Shown here: positions 43,105 to 51,900 of the stretch, in pieces
Position numbering within the stretch: position 1 is the first letter of the stretch
Layout: the number at the start of each line of letters is the position of its first letter
Origin: Ruminococcus sp.
GTDB lineage: Bacteria > Bacillota > Clostridia > Oscillospirales > Ruminococcaceae
Assembly: GCA_017462565.1 (NCBI GenBank)
Contig: JAFTQW010000029.1
Coordinates: 48,760 to 112,759 of the forward strand
Direction: 5' to 3'
DNA length: 64,000 nt
Notes under the pieces: model-generated
Database searches by the model: none
What the model was told of the DNA's origin: nothing
The model's input: the letters and a program-made list of their open reading frames with translations, nothing else
Position numbers and translations under genes: made by a program

Positions 43105-44970
43105 TTATGAAGCTTTTTTCAAGCCGATTTTCTCAAGCCAATCTACGATCGTATTTTCCGAACTTGCCATAACATTTCTTGATATCGTCAAACCGTCTGT
43201 TCTCACAGTCGCATTTGGTTCAAGTTTTGCAATTTCCTGTATAGAACCGGAAAATCCGCTTCCGCCATGGCTGTTGAACGGAATAATTGTCTTGCCACCA
43301 AAATCATATTCATCAAAAAAGCTGTACATCATCTGCGGCATATCATACCACCATACCGGATATCCTACAAATATCGTATCATACTGGTCGAGATTTTCAA
43401 TATGATTCAGAAGTTCAGGAAGAATACCGTTTTCCTGTTCATTCAAGGCTTGGTCTGCAACGGTATTGAAATCATCGCCATAGCTTACAGCAGGTTGAAT
43501 TTCAAACACATCTGCACCGGTATTTTCCTGAATGACTTTCGCCATGTACTCTACAGAACCATAAAGTTCACCGTCCACGATCACACGGCTTGCACTTGTA
43601 TTGGCATCCGTACCGTCCGGCAGCGGGTAAGAAAGATATGCAATCAATGTTTTGTTGGCAACTGTCTGTTTTGTCAGATCAAGACCACTTGCCCATGCCT
43701 TTACATCATCTTCGGAGGAACGGCTGGTAAAACGCATTACCTTCAGCCAGTTTCCCGTGCCTGCCATTTCTGCAAGTTTTGTTCCGCTTTCGCCCAAAGG
43801 AGAACTCATAGATGTACAGAACGGAATTACATTCTTGCCAGTGAAGTCGTTTTCTTTCACAAAATCGTCAACTACCCATGCAGCCTCCTGCCACCATATT
43901 GGATAACCAATGAAAACATTGTCATAGCTGTCGAAGTTTTCAGGTGTCACTTCTACAAGCTCCGTGTGTCGGTTGGGATCATTATGCTCTGTAACAACAC
44001 GGCTGCTTTGATCATTCCAGTTCAAGTCTGCGGAGGTGTATTCGTCTACAGGTGTGATGATAAATACATCCGCATTCATCTCTTCTGCGATGTAATTTGC
44101 AACTTTTTCTGTCGTGCCGCTGGCAGAATAATAAGCCACAAGGTTTTTGGCTGTTTCCTCCGGCTCTTTATGATAACCTAAATTTGCAACCCATTCTGCA
44201 ATTGTATCTCTTGATGTGGAAACGCTTGTCCTTGAAAGGCTCAGTCCTTCTGTGCTGACTTCTGCATCCGGCTCAAGCTGTGCGATAGACTGCACGGTCT
44301 GAGAGAATCCACTGCCACCGTGACTGTTGAATGGGATTATCGTCTTTCCCGACAAATCGTATTCGTCAAAGAATGAATACAGCGCCATTGGCATATCTCC
44401 CCACCAGTTTGGGTAGCCCACAAAAATGGTATCATACTGGTCGATATTTTCAATATGAGATGCCAGTTCCGGACGGAATCCCGACTCCTTTTCCTGTGAT
44501 GCCTGATTGGTAACATCACGGTATTCTGTGGGATATTCCTGCACCGTCTGAATCTCAAACAAATCTGCGCCCGTTTCTTCCTGAATCACCTTTGCCATGT
44601 ATTCCGTCGTGCCATAAGGTTCACCGTCTACGATAACTCGACTTGCACTGGCTGATGCGTCTGTGCCATCCGGCAGAACCAACGAGTAATATACAACAAG
44701 CGTTTTTCCCGTGTTTTGCGACTTTACGTATTGTTGTTTCATAAGACAAAGATCAAATACATCCCACCTGCCGTCATCATTCAAATCATAGTCCTTAACG
44801 CTTAAATCCGGTGTTTCTCTGACAAGCAGAAAATCCTGCAAGTTTTTGATATCCTCGATTGTGTAGCTGCTGTTTTTCGGCTCAGTATCTGCATTGGCAG
44901 AAATGAGCCCCGACATAGACAGTCCCAAAGCTGCTGTGATAACACCAGCCAATAATTTTTTTACTTTCAT
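43105..44970 (-). CDS. Secreted dockerin protein with three flavodoxin domains
   Basis: The 621-residue protein has a signal peptide ('LLAGVITAALGLSMSGLISA', cleavage near 'ANA-D'), a dockerin (~35-83) with one intact calcium loop, 'DYDLNDDGRWDVFDLCLMKQ', and three flavodoxin domains (~92-268, ~274-435, ~443-618). Domains 1 and 3 have an expanded FMN-loop with 'DGTDASASASRVIVDGE' and 'DGTDANTSASRVIVDGE'; domain 2 has the short loop 'YYSASGTTEKVANY'. All have the '[YG]P.WW' flavin region, e.g. 'IFVGYPNWWGDMPM'. It overlaps the DUF4405 gene by 4 bp under promoter P2. An exported, cohesin-binding multi-flavodoxin is highly unusual. Confidence 0.85.
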   Translation of the reverse strand: MKVKKLLAGVITAALGLSMSGLISANADTEPKNSSYTIEDIKNLQDFLLVRETPDLSVKDYDLNDDGRWDVFDLCLMKQQYVKSQNTGKTLVVYYSLVLPDGTDASASASRVIVDGEPYGTTEYMAKVIQEETGADLFEIQTVQEYPTEYRDVTNQASQEKESGFRPELASHIENIDQYDTIFVGYPNWWGDMPMALYSFFDEYDLSGKTIIPFNSHGGSGFSQTVQSIAQLEPDAEVSTEGLSLSRTSVSTSRDTIAEWVANLGYHKEPEETAKNLVAYYSASGTTEKVANYIAEEMNADVFIITPVDEYTSADLNWNDQSSRVVTEHNDPNRHTELVEVTPENFDSYDNVFIGYPIWWQEAAWVVDDFVKENDFTGKNVIPFCTSMSSPLGESGTKLAEMAGTGNWLKVMRFTSRSSEDDVKAWASGLDLTKQTVANKTLIAYLSYPLPDGTDANTSASRVIVDGELYGSVEYMAKVIQENTGADVFEIQPAVSYGDDFNTVADQALNEQENGILPELLNHIENLDQYDTIFVGYPVWWYDMPQMMYSFFDEYDFGGKTIIPFNSHGGSGFSGSIQEIAKLEPNATVRTDGLTISRNVMASSENTIVDWLEKIGLKKAS

Positions 44971-45656
44971 CTTGAAACAGACCTCCTTTTTTTACTTATC
45001 ATTTTTAAAGCAGACATCATATAATAACCAATTGCTGCGAACAATCCTACAACAGCCAGATTGTCCAGAAGAAACAGAACAAGCGGTTCTTCCATATCGA
45101 AAAACGCAAAATGCATCTTCATTGTCATATACAGACCCATCTGCCGTTTCTGAAAAGCATAAATTCCATAGCCTGCAATACCTACTGCCAATACTCTCAG
45201 CATGGCAGTTATCAGAACAAATTTTTTCTTTATAAATTTTCTTGCAATGCCTAAGAACATATCCCAATGAAAACCAAAGTGCAGGCTCATAAGTACAAAT
45301 CCCCAGTAGGAGCAGAACATATGAATACTCCTTGCATTGGCACGGCTTGCATGAATATCCAAATCTGAAAAAACATATCGTGACAGAACAATTCCGCTGT
45401 ATGCCAGTCCAATTATCATAAGCAATATCAGAACATTCACGGTGGTTTTTACGATTCGTGAAATCGTATATTTTCCACGGAACAGATTTTTTATCCACTG
45501 AAAATTTAAAACGTGATGCAGGATAAACAAAACAAAAATTCCTGTTCCAAGCCATTCGTGCAGTTCTTCACCAGCCATCATATATGTCATTAAAACAGGC
45601 ATTGCCGCAAGCATGAGTATATCTACAGTTATTTTACATATTAACTTTTTTGACAT
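44967..45656 (-). CDS. DUF4405 membrane protein (cytochrome b-like)
   Basis: The 229-residue protein has four or five membrane helices. Histidines placed to hold haem occur in 'LHEWLGTGIFVLFILHHVLN' and 'SIHMFCSYWGFVLMSLHFGF', as in DUF4405 proteins, which resemble the membrane part of Ni-Fe hydrogenase cytochrome b. It could pass electrons across the membrane to the exported flavodoxin made from the next gene (4-bp overlap). GAGGAAG precedes the ATG. It is the first gene behind P2. Quinone or flavin partners cannot be read from the sequence. Confidence 0.75.
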   Translation of the reverse strand: MSKKLICKITVDILMLAAMPVLMTYMMAGEELHEWLGTGIFVLFILHHVLNFQWIKNLFRGKYTISRIVKTTVNVLILLMIIGLAYSGIVLSRYVFSDLDIHASRANARSIHMFCSYWGFVLMSLHFGFHWDMFLGIARKFIKKKFVLITAMLRVLAVGIAGYGIYAFQKRQMGLYMTMKMHFAFFDMEEPLVLFLLDNLAVVGLFAAIGYYMMSALKMISKKRRSVSR

Positions 45657-45677
45657 TCATTCACTTCCTCTACTGCT

Positions 45678-45741
45678 ATCATACCATATTTATGTTAAGA
45701 TGAGAAGTCTCCATTTGTTATGCAGTATTAATCTTTAGGTA
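45678..45741 (-). promoter_or_regulatory. Regulon promoter P2 (DUF4405-flavodoxin operon)
   Basis: Minus strand: box TACCTAAAGATT (45741-45730), 20 bp, GACTTC (45709-45704), 20 bp, TATGAT (45683-45678). The 20-bp linker after the box contains ACTG and AACAAAT at the same positions as in P1 and P3. Confidence 0.75.
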
Positions 45742-45747
45742 TAGACT

Positions 45748-46521
45748 TTAAATCAACATACGTATAATACAAGCAATAATCGTAATACTTCCAATGATAG
45801 GTAATGCAGTGCAAATTCTGATGTTGACAGATTTTGGCTTGAGCTTCTTTTCTAAAATTATGCATACTGCAATTGAAACCCAGCTCAATACTATAAAAAA
45901 AGAAATAATACCAATTAAATCAACACTTCCACCGTTTATTGGTATTCCGGAGTGAACGTCCGAATCAGGACATAATTTTTTTATATCGTTTACACTCTGT
46001 CCAAGATAACTGCCTTTATGTGTTGCAATAGGATATATATCTTTTCCGGAAAAATCATATTCTTCAAGGAATGTAAATACAGGCATGGGAACAGTACTCC
46101 ACCAAACAGGATAGATAATAATGATATTATCGTAATTTTCTATATTATCGACATGGCTTGTCAGTTCAGGTCTTGCATTATCAGACTGTTCACGGCTTGC
46201 ACGGTCAACTGTTTCCTCATAATCTTCGGGATACTGTTCCGAAACGTTGATCTCAAAAATATCTGCTCCCGACAGCTTACTTATTTTTTTGGCAAGCACT
46301 TCACAATTACCTGCAAGTTTACCATTTTTCTTTCTAAGAGATGCAGAGGAAACAGCGTCAACGTCATCACTGAACTGCGTATTTCCCACTCTTGAAAAAT
46401 ACACTATCAGAGTTTTTTCATTGTCAAATGCCATAAGACGTATTGGTACTGCGGTTATCAGCAGCATAAATATAGATGATATTACACAAATAACAATCGT
46501 AGATATATTTTTCTTTTTCAT
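45748..46521 (-). CDS. Membrane-anchored flavodoxin
   Basis: The 257-residue protein has an N-terminal signal-anchor ('TIVICVISSIFMLLITAVPI'), one flavodoxin domain (~30-200) and two C-terminal membrane helices ('FFIVLSWVSIAVCIILE', 'ALPIIGSITIIACIIRMLI'). The domain keeps 'LIVYFSRVGNTQ', the expanded loop with 'DAVSSASLRKK', and 'IIIYPVWWSTVPMPVF'. The domain should face outside. The ATG at 46521 has AAGGTGAT upstream; a TTG further up is unlikely. It is third in the P3 operon. Confidence 0.8.
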   Translation of the reverse strand: MKKKNISTIVICVISSIFMLLITAVPIRLMAFDNEKTLIVYFSRVGNTQFSDDVDAVSSASLRKKNGKLAGNCEVLAKKISKLSGADIFEINVSEQYPEDYEETVDRASREQSDNARPELTSHVDNIENYDNIIIIYPVWWSTVPMPVFTFLEEYDFSGKDIYPIATHKGSYLGQSVNDIKKLCPDSDVHSGIPINGGSVDLIGIISFFIVLSWVSIAVCIILEKKLKPKSVNIRICTALPIIGSITIIACIIRMLI

Positions 46522-46535
46522 AGTATCACCTTGAA

Positions 46536-47276
46536 TCAATAACCAAGATTACGAACCCATTCAACCAAATCAGCTTCTACATTGACAACATCGTCTCTTG
46601 AAACAGTGAAACCGTCTGTGATAACATTGGCATCAGGTTCATAAGAAGCAATTGTTTCTATCGTATTTGAAAATCTGCTTCCGCCGTGGCTGTTGAATGG
46701 AATGATTGTCTTCCCGCTGAAATCGTATTCCTCTAAAAACGTGTACAACGGCATCGGCATATCTCCCCACCAGTTTGGATATCCAATAAATATCGTATCA
46801 TAAACATCTAAGTTTTCAATATGCGTGGAAAGCTCGGGACGTGCAGAATCTGCCTTTTCATCGGCAGCTTGATCAACAAGCGGCTCATGGGTTCCTGGAT
46901 AATTCTGCACAGTTTCTATGCGAAATACATCTCCTCCGGTAGTGTCCGAAATGATTTCCGCCATATACTGCATAGCGCCTTTCATCTCGCCGTCTATCAC
47001 AACACGGCTTGCACCGGATGAAGCGTCTGTACTGTCCGTTTCCGGAAATGAAAAATAGCAGACCAGAATTTTACTGTTTTCCTCCGCTGTTTCATTCACA
47101 ACATCTGAATCTGTTTCGGATTCAAAGGCTGTACTTGCTTCTATTGATTCTGTAGCTTCAGTTTGAATATTATCTGAATTGTTATTTTCTGAACGGTTGT
47201 CAGATATATTATTTTCACAAGCTGTCATTGCTGAAATCATTGCAAGCGATATTATAAACATTAATGATTTTTTCAT
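46536..47276 (-). CDS. Flavodoxin lipoprotein
   Basis: The 246-residue protein has a lipoprotein signal ('FIISLAMISAMTACEN'), a Ser/Asn/Glu-rich linker (~25-75) and a flavodoxin domain. The expanded FMN-loop reads 'TDASSGASRVVIDGEMKG', and the flavin-stacking region 'IFIGYPNWWGDMPMPLY'. The S-G-A-S within the loop resembles ApbE flavinylation sites, but similarity to sister proteins says it is the flavodoxin loop. The ATG at 47276 follows AAAGGAG. It is second in the P3 operon. Confidence 0.85.
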   Translation of the reverse strand: MKKSLMFIISLAMISAMTACENNISDNRSENNNSDNIQTEATESIEASTAFESETDSDVVNETAEENSKILVCYFSFPETDSTDASSGASRVVIDGEMKGAMQYMAEIISDTTGGDVFRIETVQNYPGTHEPLVDQAADEKADSARPELSTHIENLDVYDTIFIGYPNWWGDMPMPLYTFLEEYDFSGKTIIPFNSHGGSRFSNTIETIASYEPDANVITDGFTVSRDDVVNVEADLVEWVRNLGY

Positions 47277-47292
47277 GTTATCTACTCCTTTT

Positions 47293-48027
47293 TTAATATC
47301 CAAGTCCGTCTATCCATTCAGCAATATCATCAGCAGCGTCTGGAACATCACGTTCATTTACAGTAAATCCGTCAGTCATAACATTAGCATCCGGTTCTAA
47401 TTCCTGAATTGTCTCAATTGTATCCGAAAAACGGCTGCCATTGTGTGAATTGAACGGAATGATCGTTTTTCCACTGAAATCATACTCATCAAAAAAGCTA
47501 TACATTGCCATTGGCATATCATACCACCAATTTGGATATCCTACGAAAATCGTATCGTAAGCATCCAGATTTTCAATATGGGAGGTAAGTTCCGGACGGG
47601 CATTGTCACTTTGTTCCTGATCTGCATAATCTATCAATTCACCACCATCTGAGGGATACACAACTGAGGTCTGAATAGAAAATAAATCTCCGCCTGTTTC
47701 TGCCTGTATCATATCCGCTAAAGCACATATTCTTCCTTTTGCCTCTCCGTTCACAATAGAATAGCTTGCAGAAGACGCTGCATCTACACCACTATTTTCG
47801 CCGGCTGTAAAATAAGCAATCAGGATTTTGCTTCCTCCTCCCGATACCTCAGAATTTGCTTTTTCTGTTGATTCTGCACTATTTTCTACTATGGATTCCA
47901 TTGCGTTTGATGTATCCGCAGCTGATTTCACATCAGAATTTTCTTCTGTCTTAGAACACCCTGCTAACGCAAGAACCGAAACAACTGATGCAACTGCTAT
48001 CATTTTATACAAAATATCTCGTTTCAT
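47293..48027 (-). CDS. Flavodoxin lipoprotein
   Basis: The 244-residue protein has a textbook lipobox ('VSVLALAGCSKTEE'), a serine-rich linker and a flavodoxin domain with 'LIAYFTAGENSGVDAASSAS', 'YDTIFVGYPNWWYDMPMAMY' and 'IIPFNSHNGSRFSDTI'. GAGGTAA precedes the ATG at 48027. It is first in the operon whose promoter P3 is now separated from it by an IS630-type element. Confidence 0.87.
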   Translation of the reverse strand: MKRDILYKMIAVASVVSVLALAGCSKTEENSDVKSAADTSNAMESIVENSAESTEKANSEVSGGGSKILIAYFTAGENSGVDAASSASYSIVNGEAKGRICALADMIQAETGGDLFSIQTSVVYPSDGGELIDYADQEQSDNARPELTSHIENLDAYDTIFVGYPNWWYDMPMAMYSFFDEYDFSGKTIIPFNSHNGSRFSDTIETIQELEPDANVMTDGFTVNERDVPDAADDIAEWIDGLGY

Positions 48028-48173
48028 AAAATTACCTCAACCTTCAATCAAATCTGTCAGACCATATATGAACGAAAAACTTCTCTGACGATTTCTTCCT
48101 TACACTTCTTATTATATACTATCCACTATTGCAAATTAAGCAAAAAAGTGCTAAAATGTAATAGGGTGATAAA

Positions 48174-48623
48174 ATGCCAAAAACAAGAATCAAAATAGAA
48201 TTGAGCAAAAAAGAAGATGCAATTTTGTATGCAGAAAAAACACTTGGACGGAATAAGACAATACAAAAAAGAGCCACAGTGCTCTATTATGCCGGACAAG
48301 GAGCAGACAGCATTAGCGATCTGAGCAAAATGTGCAGAATACATCGTGATTTTGTCAGTCGTACTCTGAAAGGATTTCAGACCAAAGGAATCGACTATAT
48401 TTATCAGTGCAGCAGAGGTATAAAGCATAGTGCGTTAGATAAGATTGAAGCTGAACTTTTAGCTGATTTCGACAAGAATCCGCCTGCTTCCATTCCAGAA
48501 GCGGTATCTCGGATACAAAATACTTATGGAATAGAGTTGACGGATACTCCCGTAAGATATTGGCTTAAAAAAAGGGGCTTCATTATCTCAAGTCAAGAGC
48601 AATTCCGGCAAAAGCCAATCTGA
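48174..48623 (+). CDS. IS630 transposase, N-terminal frame
   Basis: The 149-residue frame contains the HTH part of IS630 transposases: 'YYAGQGADSISDLSKMCRIH', 'RDFVSRTLKGFQTKGIDYIY', and 'DTPVRYWLKKRGFI'. The frame should pass to the next one near 48590, where a -1 shift gives 'LKSRAIPAKANLNAQLYFLN'. IS630 members often use such a programmed shift; a mutation is equally possible. Confidence 0.85.
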   Translation: MPKTRIKIELSKKEDAILYAEKTLGRNKTIQKRATVLYYAGQGADSISDLSKMCRIHRDFVSRTLKGFQTKGIDYIYQCSRGIKHSALDKIEAELLADFDKNPPASIPEAVSRIQNTYGIELTDTPVRYWLKKRGFIISSQEQFRQKPI

Positions 48624-48631
48624 ATGCCCAG

Positions 48632-49219
48632 TTGTATTTTCTGAATCATGTTTTGCTGCCGCTGTTGGATATGGCTATGAATCACCTTGTCAAGGTGTAT
48701 TTCTGCGATGGTGTACATCTGATCTATGGTTATGAAGGTGGAAAATATTGGTGCAAAAAACGAGTCAGCATTAGATCAGCTTATGGAAGAAAGAGAGTCA
48801 ATTGTCTTGGATTTTTAGATGCAGTTTCTCATAAAGTTGAAACCGTTATGAACGATACATACCTGAATAGCGACAGCGTATGCGAGGGGGTAAAAAATCT
48901 AAGACAACAAAATCCCGATGAATGGCTATATGTAATACTTGACAATGCCGCTTATCAACGCTGCAAAAAAGTGAAAAACTGTGCTGCTGAATTGAATATC
49001 AATCTCATATACCTGCCACCATATTCTCCGAATCTGAATTTAATTGAGCGCCTTTGGAAATTTCTTCGCAGTAAAATTCTGGCAAATAAATATTATGATT
49101 CTTTCAGATCATTTTTTACTCAGGTTCATAATTTTCTCTCTGTTGTTCATCTGAATTTTTCTGATTCTCTCAACTCTTTGCTCTCTTTCAATTTTCAGTG
49201 TTTTGATTCTAATTATTGA
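48632..49219 (+). CDS. IS630 transposase, catalytic frame
   Basis: The 195-residue frame holds the DDE catalytic domain: first D in 'VKVYFCDGVHLIYGYE', second D in 'YVILDNAAYQRCKKV', and the final E in 'PPYSPNLNLIERLWKFLRSK'. It has no ATG of its own near its start. Translation must come by frameshift from the first frame. Confidence 0.85.
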   Translation: MYFLNHVLLPLLDMAMNHLVKVYFCDGVHLIYGYEGGKYWCKKRVSIRSAYGRKRVNCLGFLDAVSHKVETVMNDTYLNSDSVCEGVKNLRQQNPDEWLYVILDNAAYQRCKKVKNCAAELNINLIYLPPYSPNLNLIERLWKFLRSKILANKYYDSFRSFFTQVHNFLSVVHLNFSDSLNSLLSFNFQCFDSNY

Positions 49220-49238
49220 TTGATTTGAAATGGAGGAT

Positions 49239-49302
49239 AGTATAACAAAATCGAAACCTCATGAGAAGTTTCGATTTGTTAATCAGTATTAATCTTTAGG
49301 TT
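49239..49302 (-). promoter_or_regulatory. Regulon promoter P3 (flavodoxin operon), hit by the IS
   Basis: Minus strand: box AACCTAAAGATT (49302-49291), 20 bp, AACTTC (49270-49265), 20 bp, then TATACT (49244-49239), half of which is now IS DNA. The uninterrupted sequence would have TATAAT. The box overlaps the last codons and stop of the LysR gene. Confidence 0.75.
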
Positions 49303-50203
49303 TACACTCAGAAACAGGTTTCACTTGCCGTACAGCATCTAAAAATCGCTGTACATTCGGCGATGGTTTTGGAGAATGCAGAAGTCCGAACGGAATACAA
49401 TAATCCCAATCCACAGGCAGCACTTTCAGTAATGGATGTACGTGCGCCCAACTGTCAATGCAAATCATTGTGTTGTTGCTGTTTTCGCATTGATTAAAAG
49501 CGTTCAGACTAAACATCTCAAAATCCACAATGCTTATTTTAGGATGATTTTGCAGCAAGTCGTCACGCATCATATCAAGGCATTTATTCCAACCCCTTTT
49601 GATTAGCATAAAATTTTTGTCATATAAATCGGATACTGTCAGGCTGTCTTTTTGAGATAAATCGTTATAAATGGAAACCGCACAGCGTATAGGCTCATAC
49701 GAAAGCAGCAAACCGTTGCATTTTCTTTCCTTCAAAAAATCCTCGTCAAAAAGTCCAGCTACAATATCAATATTCTTACCAAGATTTTTAAGAATCCCTA
49801 CTGAATTTTCCGGCGTGTTATCAAACGGGACAAGTTTAAACTTAATATCTGGACAAATCTCATGAATACTTGACCACATATCCATTAAAAACTGTCCCGG
49901 AGTCATAGGCGATGTCCCGATTCGGATGACAGATTCTTCTTTCTGCATAGCGTTTCTTGCTCGATTGACGGATTCATGACAATACTGAATGATGTATTTT
50001 GCATCGTGGTATAATGACTTTCCTGCCTCTGTCAGAATCAATCCTCTGTGGGTTCGGATAAATAATTGCAGATTCAAAGAGGATTCCAACAAGTTCACTT
50101 GTTTGATGACCGCAGGCGGTGAGATATACAGTTCTTCTGCCGCTTTGTTAAAGCTGCCGCAGTCGGCAACCTTTAGAAATGTTTCCAGTTGGGGATTATA
50201 CAT
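49289..50203 (-). CDS. LysR-type transcriptional regulator, probable regulon activator
   Basis: The 304-residue protein has the N-terminal winged HTH 'LETFLKVADCGSFNKAAEEL', 'YISPPAVIKQVNLLESSLNL' and a periplasmic-binding-like effector domain ('VIRIGTSPMTPGQFLM'). LysR proteins usually bind a dyad near -65 and a second site near -35 and activate on ligand binding. The six shared promoters in this window have exactly that layout, with the dyad at about -70 to -59, so this gene is the obvious candidate controller. The ATG at 50203 follows AAAGGCGG. Confidence 0.9.
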   Translation of the reverse strand: MYNPQLETFLKVADCGSFNKAAEELYISPPAVIKQVNLLESSLNLQLFIRTHRGLILTEAGKSLYHDAKYIIQYCHESVNRARNAMQKEESVIRIGTSPMTPGQFLMDMWSSIHEICPDIKFKLVPFDNTPENSVGILKNLGKNIDIVAGLFDEDFLKERKCNGLLLSYEPIRCAVSIYNDLSQKDSLTVSDLYDKNFMLIKRGWNKCLDMMRDDLLQNHPKISIVDFEMFSLNAFNQCENSNNTMICIDSWAHVHPLLKVLPVDWDYCIPFGLLHSPKPSPNVQRFLDAVRQVKPVSECKPKD

Positions 50204-50256
50204 AATGGCACCGCCTTTCAAATCGTCAAAAATATCATGGTAACATAAATCAAAGT

Positions 50257-50570
50257 TTAGTTTTGATTTTCAAGTAAATTTTCGTATTGAAAAGTTGAAA
50301 CTTTAGATTTTTTCAGTAAAAAGCATACAGCAAATATGAAGATTATCCCTAAAAAAACAAATTGTATGTAATTATCAAGGATAGTTAATGCAGTTAAATT
50401 ATTCCATTCTGCAATAAATGTTGGAACATTCAAAAATATATCAGTAAAATAAACATTGCCACTAAAATATTGTATGTATACAAATATATTGATGCAAAAG
50501 CAAATCCCCATACTCCCGTTGTTATAAATCTGTAAACTGCAATTTGTCGATTACTTTTTTGGTTGCTCAA
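50257..50570 (-). pseudogene. Small membrane protein, probably frameshifted
   Basis: Two overlapping minus frames together make one hydrophobic protein: first 'RFITTGVWGFAFASIYLYTY' and 'NILVAMFILLIYF', then, after a shift near 50460, 'FLNVPTFIAEWNNLTALTIL' and 'YIQFVFLGIIFIFAVCFLLK'. No family is recognised. It follows the zinc-ribbon gene, which it overlaps slightly. Confidence 0.4.
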
Positions 50571-50775
50571 TACACCAATCCTTGGTTTTGCAATAAGGAC
50601 ATAGCAGCATATATTCATTGCCGGAATGTTCAGTAACAACTACCTTTGACCATGTGATGCTGAACTCTTTGGAACAATGTTTACATTTGAATGTATGCGA
50701 TGCGATATGTTTAGCTAATATCATAATGATTGCCGCAGCAACTATAAGAATAAGTGCAGTATACAAACATTCCAT
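50551..50775 (-). CDS. Small membrane protein with a zinc ribbon
   Basis: The 74-residue protein has one membrane helix ('LYTALILIVAAAIIMILAKH') and two CxxC pairs ('CKHCSKEFSITW', 'LLCPYCKTKDWCIE'), which should form a cytoplasmic zinc ribbon. GGAGG lies upstream of the ATG at 50775. Function unknown. Confidence 0.65.
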   Translation of the reverse strand: MECLYTALILIVAAAIIMILAKHIASHTFKCKHCSKEFSITWSKVVVTEHSGNEYMLLCPYCKTKDWCIEQPKK

Positions 50776-50852
50776 ATATTCATTTCCTCCACGAAATTCC
50801 AATTTTTCTTACTAAAAGTATACATCAAATGAAGTTGTATGTCAATAAAAAT

Positions 50853-50891
50853 GCCACAGTATTTTTGAATTATGCTCAAAAATACCGTGGC
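50853..50891 (-). terminator. Terminator after the aldo/keto reductase gene
   Basis: GCCACAGTATTTTTGA...TCAAAAATACCGTGGC is a long stem with one bulge. On the minus strand the stem itself ends in T-rich sequence and ATTTTTATTG follows. Confidence 0.65.
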
Positions 50892-50916
50892 TCAAAATTT
50901 ATATATAAGTATTAGA

Positions 50917-51804
50917 TTACCAGTTTTTCTTCTCCTTGGAACTATCATGCTGAGACTTACGCTCTTCCACCATTTTTGCAAACCACTCCACCATATTAGG
51001 GTCGTAGTGTGAGAAGAACGAACTTGTCTGCGTATCCAGTGCCGCAATTGCCGCCATATCTTCTTCGTTAAGTGCAAAATCAAACACATTGAAATTCTGC
51101 TCCATACGCTCGATATGCGTAGACTTCGGCAGAACAACGACACCTCTCTGGATATTCCAACGCAGCATAACCTGTGCAGATGTCTTTCCATACTTTTTGC
51201 CGATTACTGTCAGAACAGGATTTTCAAAGAGTTCACCTCTGCCCTCGCCGAATGGTGCCCATGCCTCGATCTGCACTTCATACTTATCCATCCACTTTTT
51301 CGCTTCCGTCTGCTGGTTGAGTACGTGTGTTTCCACTTGATTGACCATAGGTACAATATCTGCAAAATTTGCAATATCAACAAGTCTGTCAGGATAGAAG
51401 TTGGATACGCCGATTGCCTTTAAAACACCCTCATTATAAAGTTCCTCAAGTGCACGATAGGCGCCATAGTAATCGCTGAAAGGCTGGTGCAGCAACATAA
51501 GGTCAATATACTCTGTCTGCAATTTCCGCATGGATTCATAGACAGATTTTTTGGTTTCCTCATAGCCGTAATGCTCCACCCAGACTTTTGTTGTCAGAAA
51601 GATTTCTTCTCTCGGAATGCCTGACTTTACGATGGCATTGCCGACTTCTTCCTCGTTGAAATAGCTCTGGGCAGTGTCAATCAGACGATACCCTGTTTTC
51701 AGAGCGTCCAGAACGCATCTCTCGCATTCTTCCTTTGTGACCTGATACACGCCGTAACCAAGTATCGGCATTTTCAGTCCGTTATTCAGCTGTACATATT
51801 CCAT
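50917..51804 (-). CDS. Aldo/keto reductase
   Basis: The 295-residue NADPH-dependent reductase has the catalytic tetrad: D and Y in 'LIDTAQSYFNEEEVGNAI', K in 'FLTTKVWVEHYG', H in 'DLMLLHQPFSDYYGAY'. The cofactor-binding end reads 'VVVLPKSTHIERMEQNFNVF'. It resembles the 2,5-diketo-gluconate reductase group. It is controlled by P4, back to back with the P5 operon. Its carbonyl substrate is unknown. Confidence 0.92.
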   Translation of the reverse strand: MEYVQLNNGLKMPILGYGVYQVTKEECERCVLDALKTGYRLIDTAQSYFNEEEVGNAIVKSGIPREEIFLTTKVWVEHYGYEETKKSVYESMRKLQTEYIDLMLLHQPFSDYYGAYRALEELYNEGVLKAIGVSNFYPDRLVDIANFADIVPMVNQVETHVLNQQTEAKKWMDKYEVQIEAWAPFGEGRGELFENPVLTVIGKKYGKTSAQVMLRWNIQRGVVVLPKSTHIERMEQNFNVFDFALNEEDMAAIAALDTQTSSFFSHYDPNMVEWFAKMVEERKSQHDSSKEKKNW

Positions 51805-51836
51805 AGTTGTAACCTCCCGATTGATTTTGTAATTCT

Positions 51837-51900
51837 ATTATACCCCGTTTTGATGAACTTGTGAAGTTCCTTTTGGTTCATCAGTGATAAGCCGAAGGTT
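51837..51900 (-). promoter_or_regulatory. Regulon promoter P4 (aldo/keto reductase)
   Basis: Minus strand: box AACCTTCGGCTT (51900-51889), 20 bp, AACTTC (51868-51863), 20 bp, TATAAT (51842-51837). The same 12-bp dyad, read in the other direction, is the box of P5, so one operator serves two divergent promoters. Confidence 0.8.

Larger units (their letters stand above)
48117..49242 (+). mobile_element. IS630-family insertion sequence
   Basis: The element is ~1126 bp. Its ends are inverted repeats: TACTATCCACTATTGCAAAT at the left and, read inward, TACTATCCTCCATTTCAAAT at the right. TA flanks both sides, the IS630/Tc1 target duplication. The two reading frames of one DDE transposase lie inside. 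Removing the element and one TA restores CTTATTATAACAAAATCG, whose minus strand holds TATAAT at the exact position of the P3 -10 box. Confidence 0.85.

Noticed and set aside
46950-47070. S-G-A-S in the lipoprotein flavodoxin as a definite ApbE flavinylation site
   Set aside because: The sister proteins have S-A-S or A-S-A-S at the same place, which fits a flavodoxin loop better; kept only as a test in the findings.
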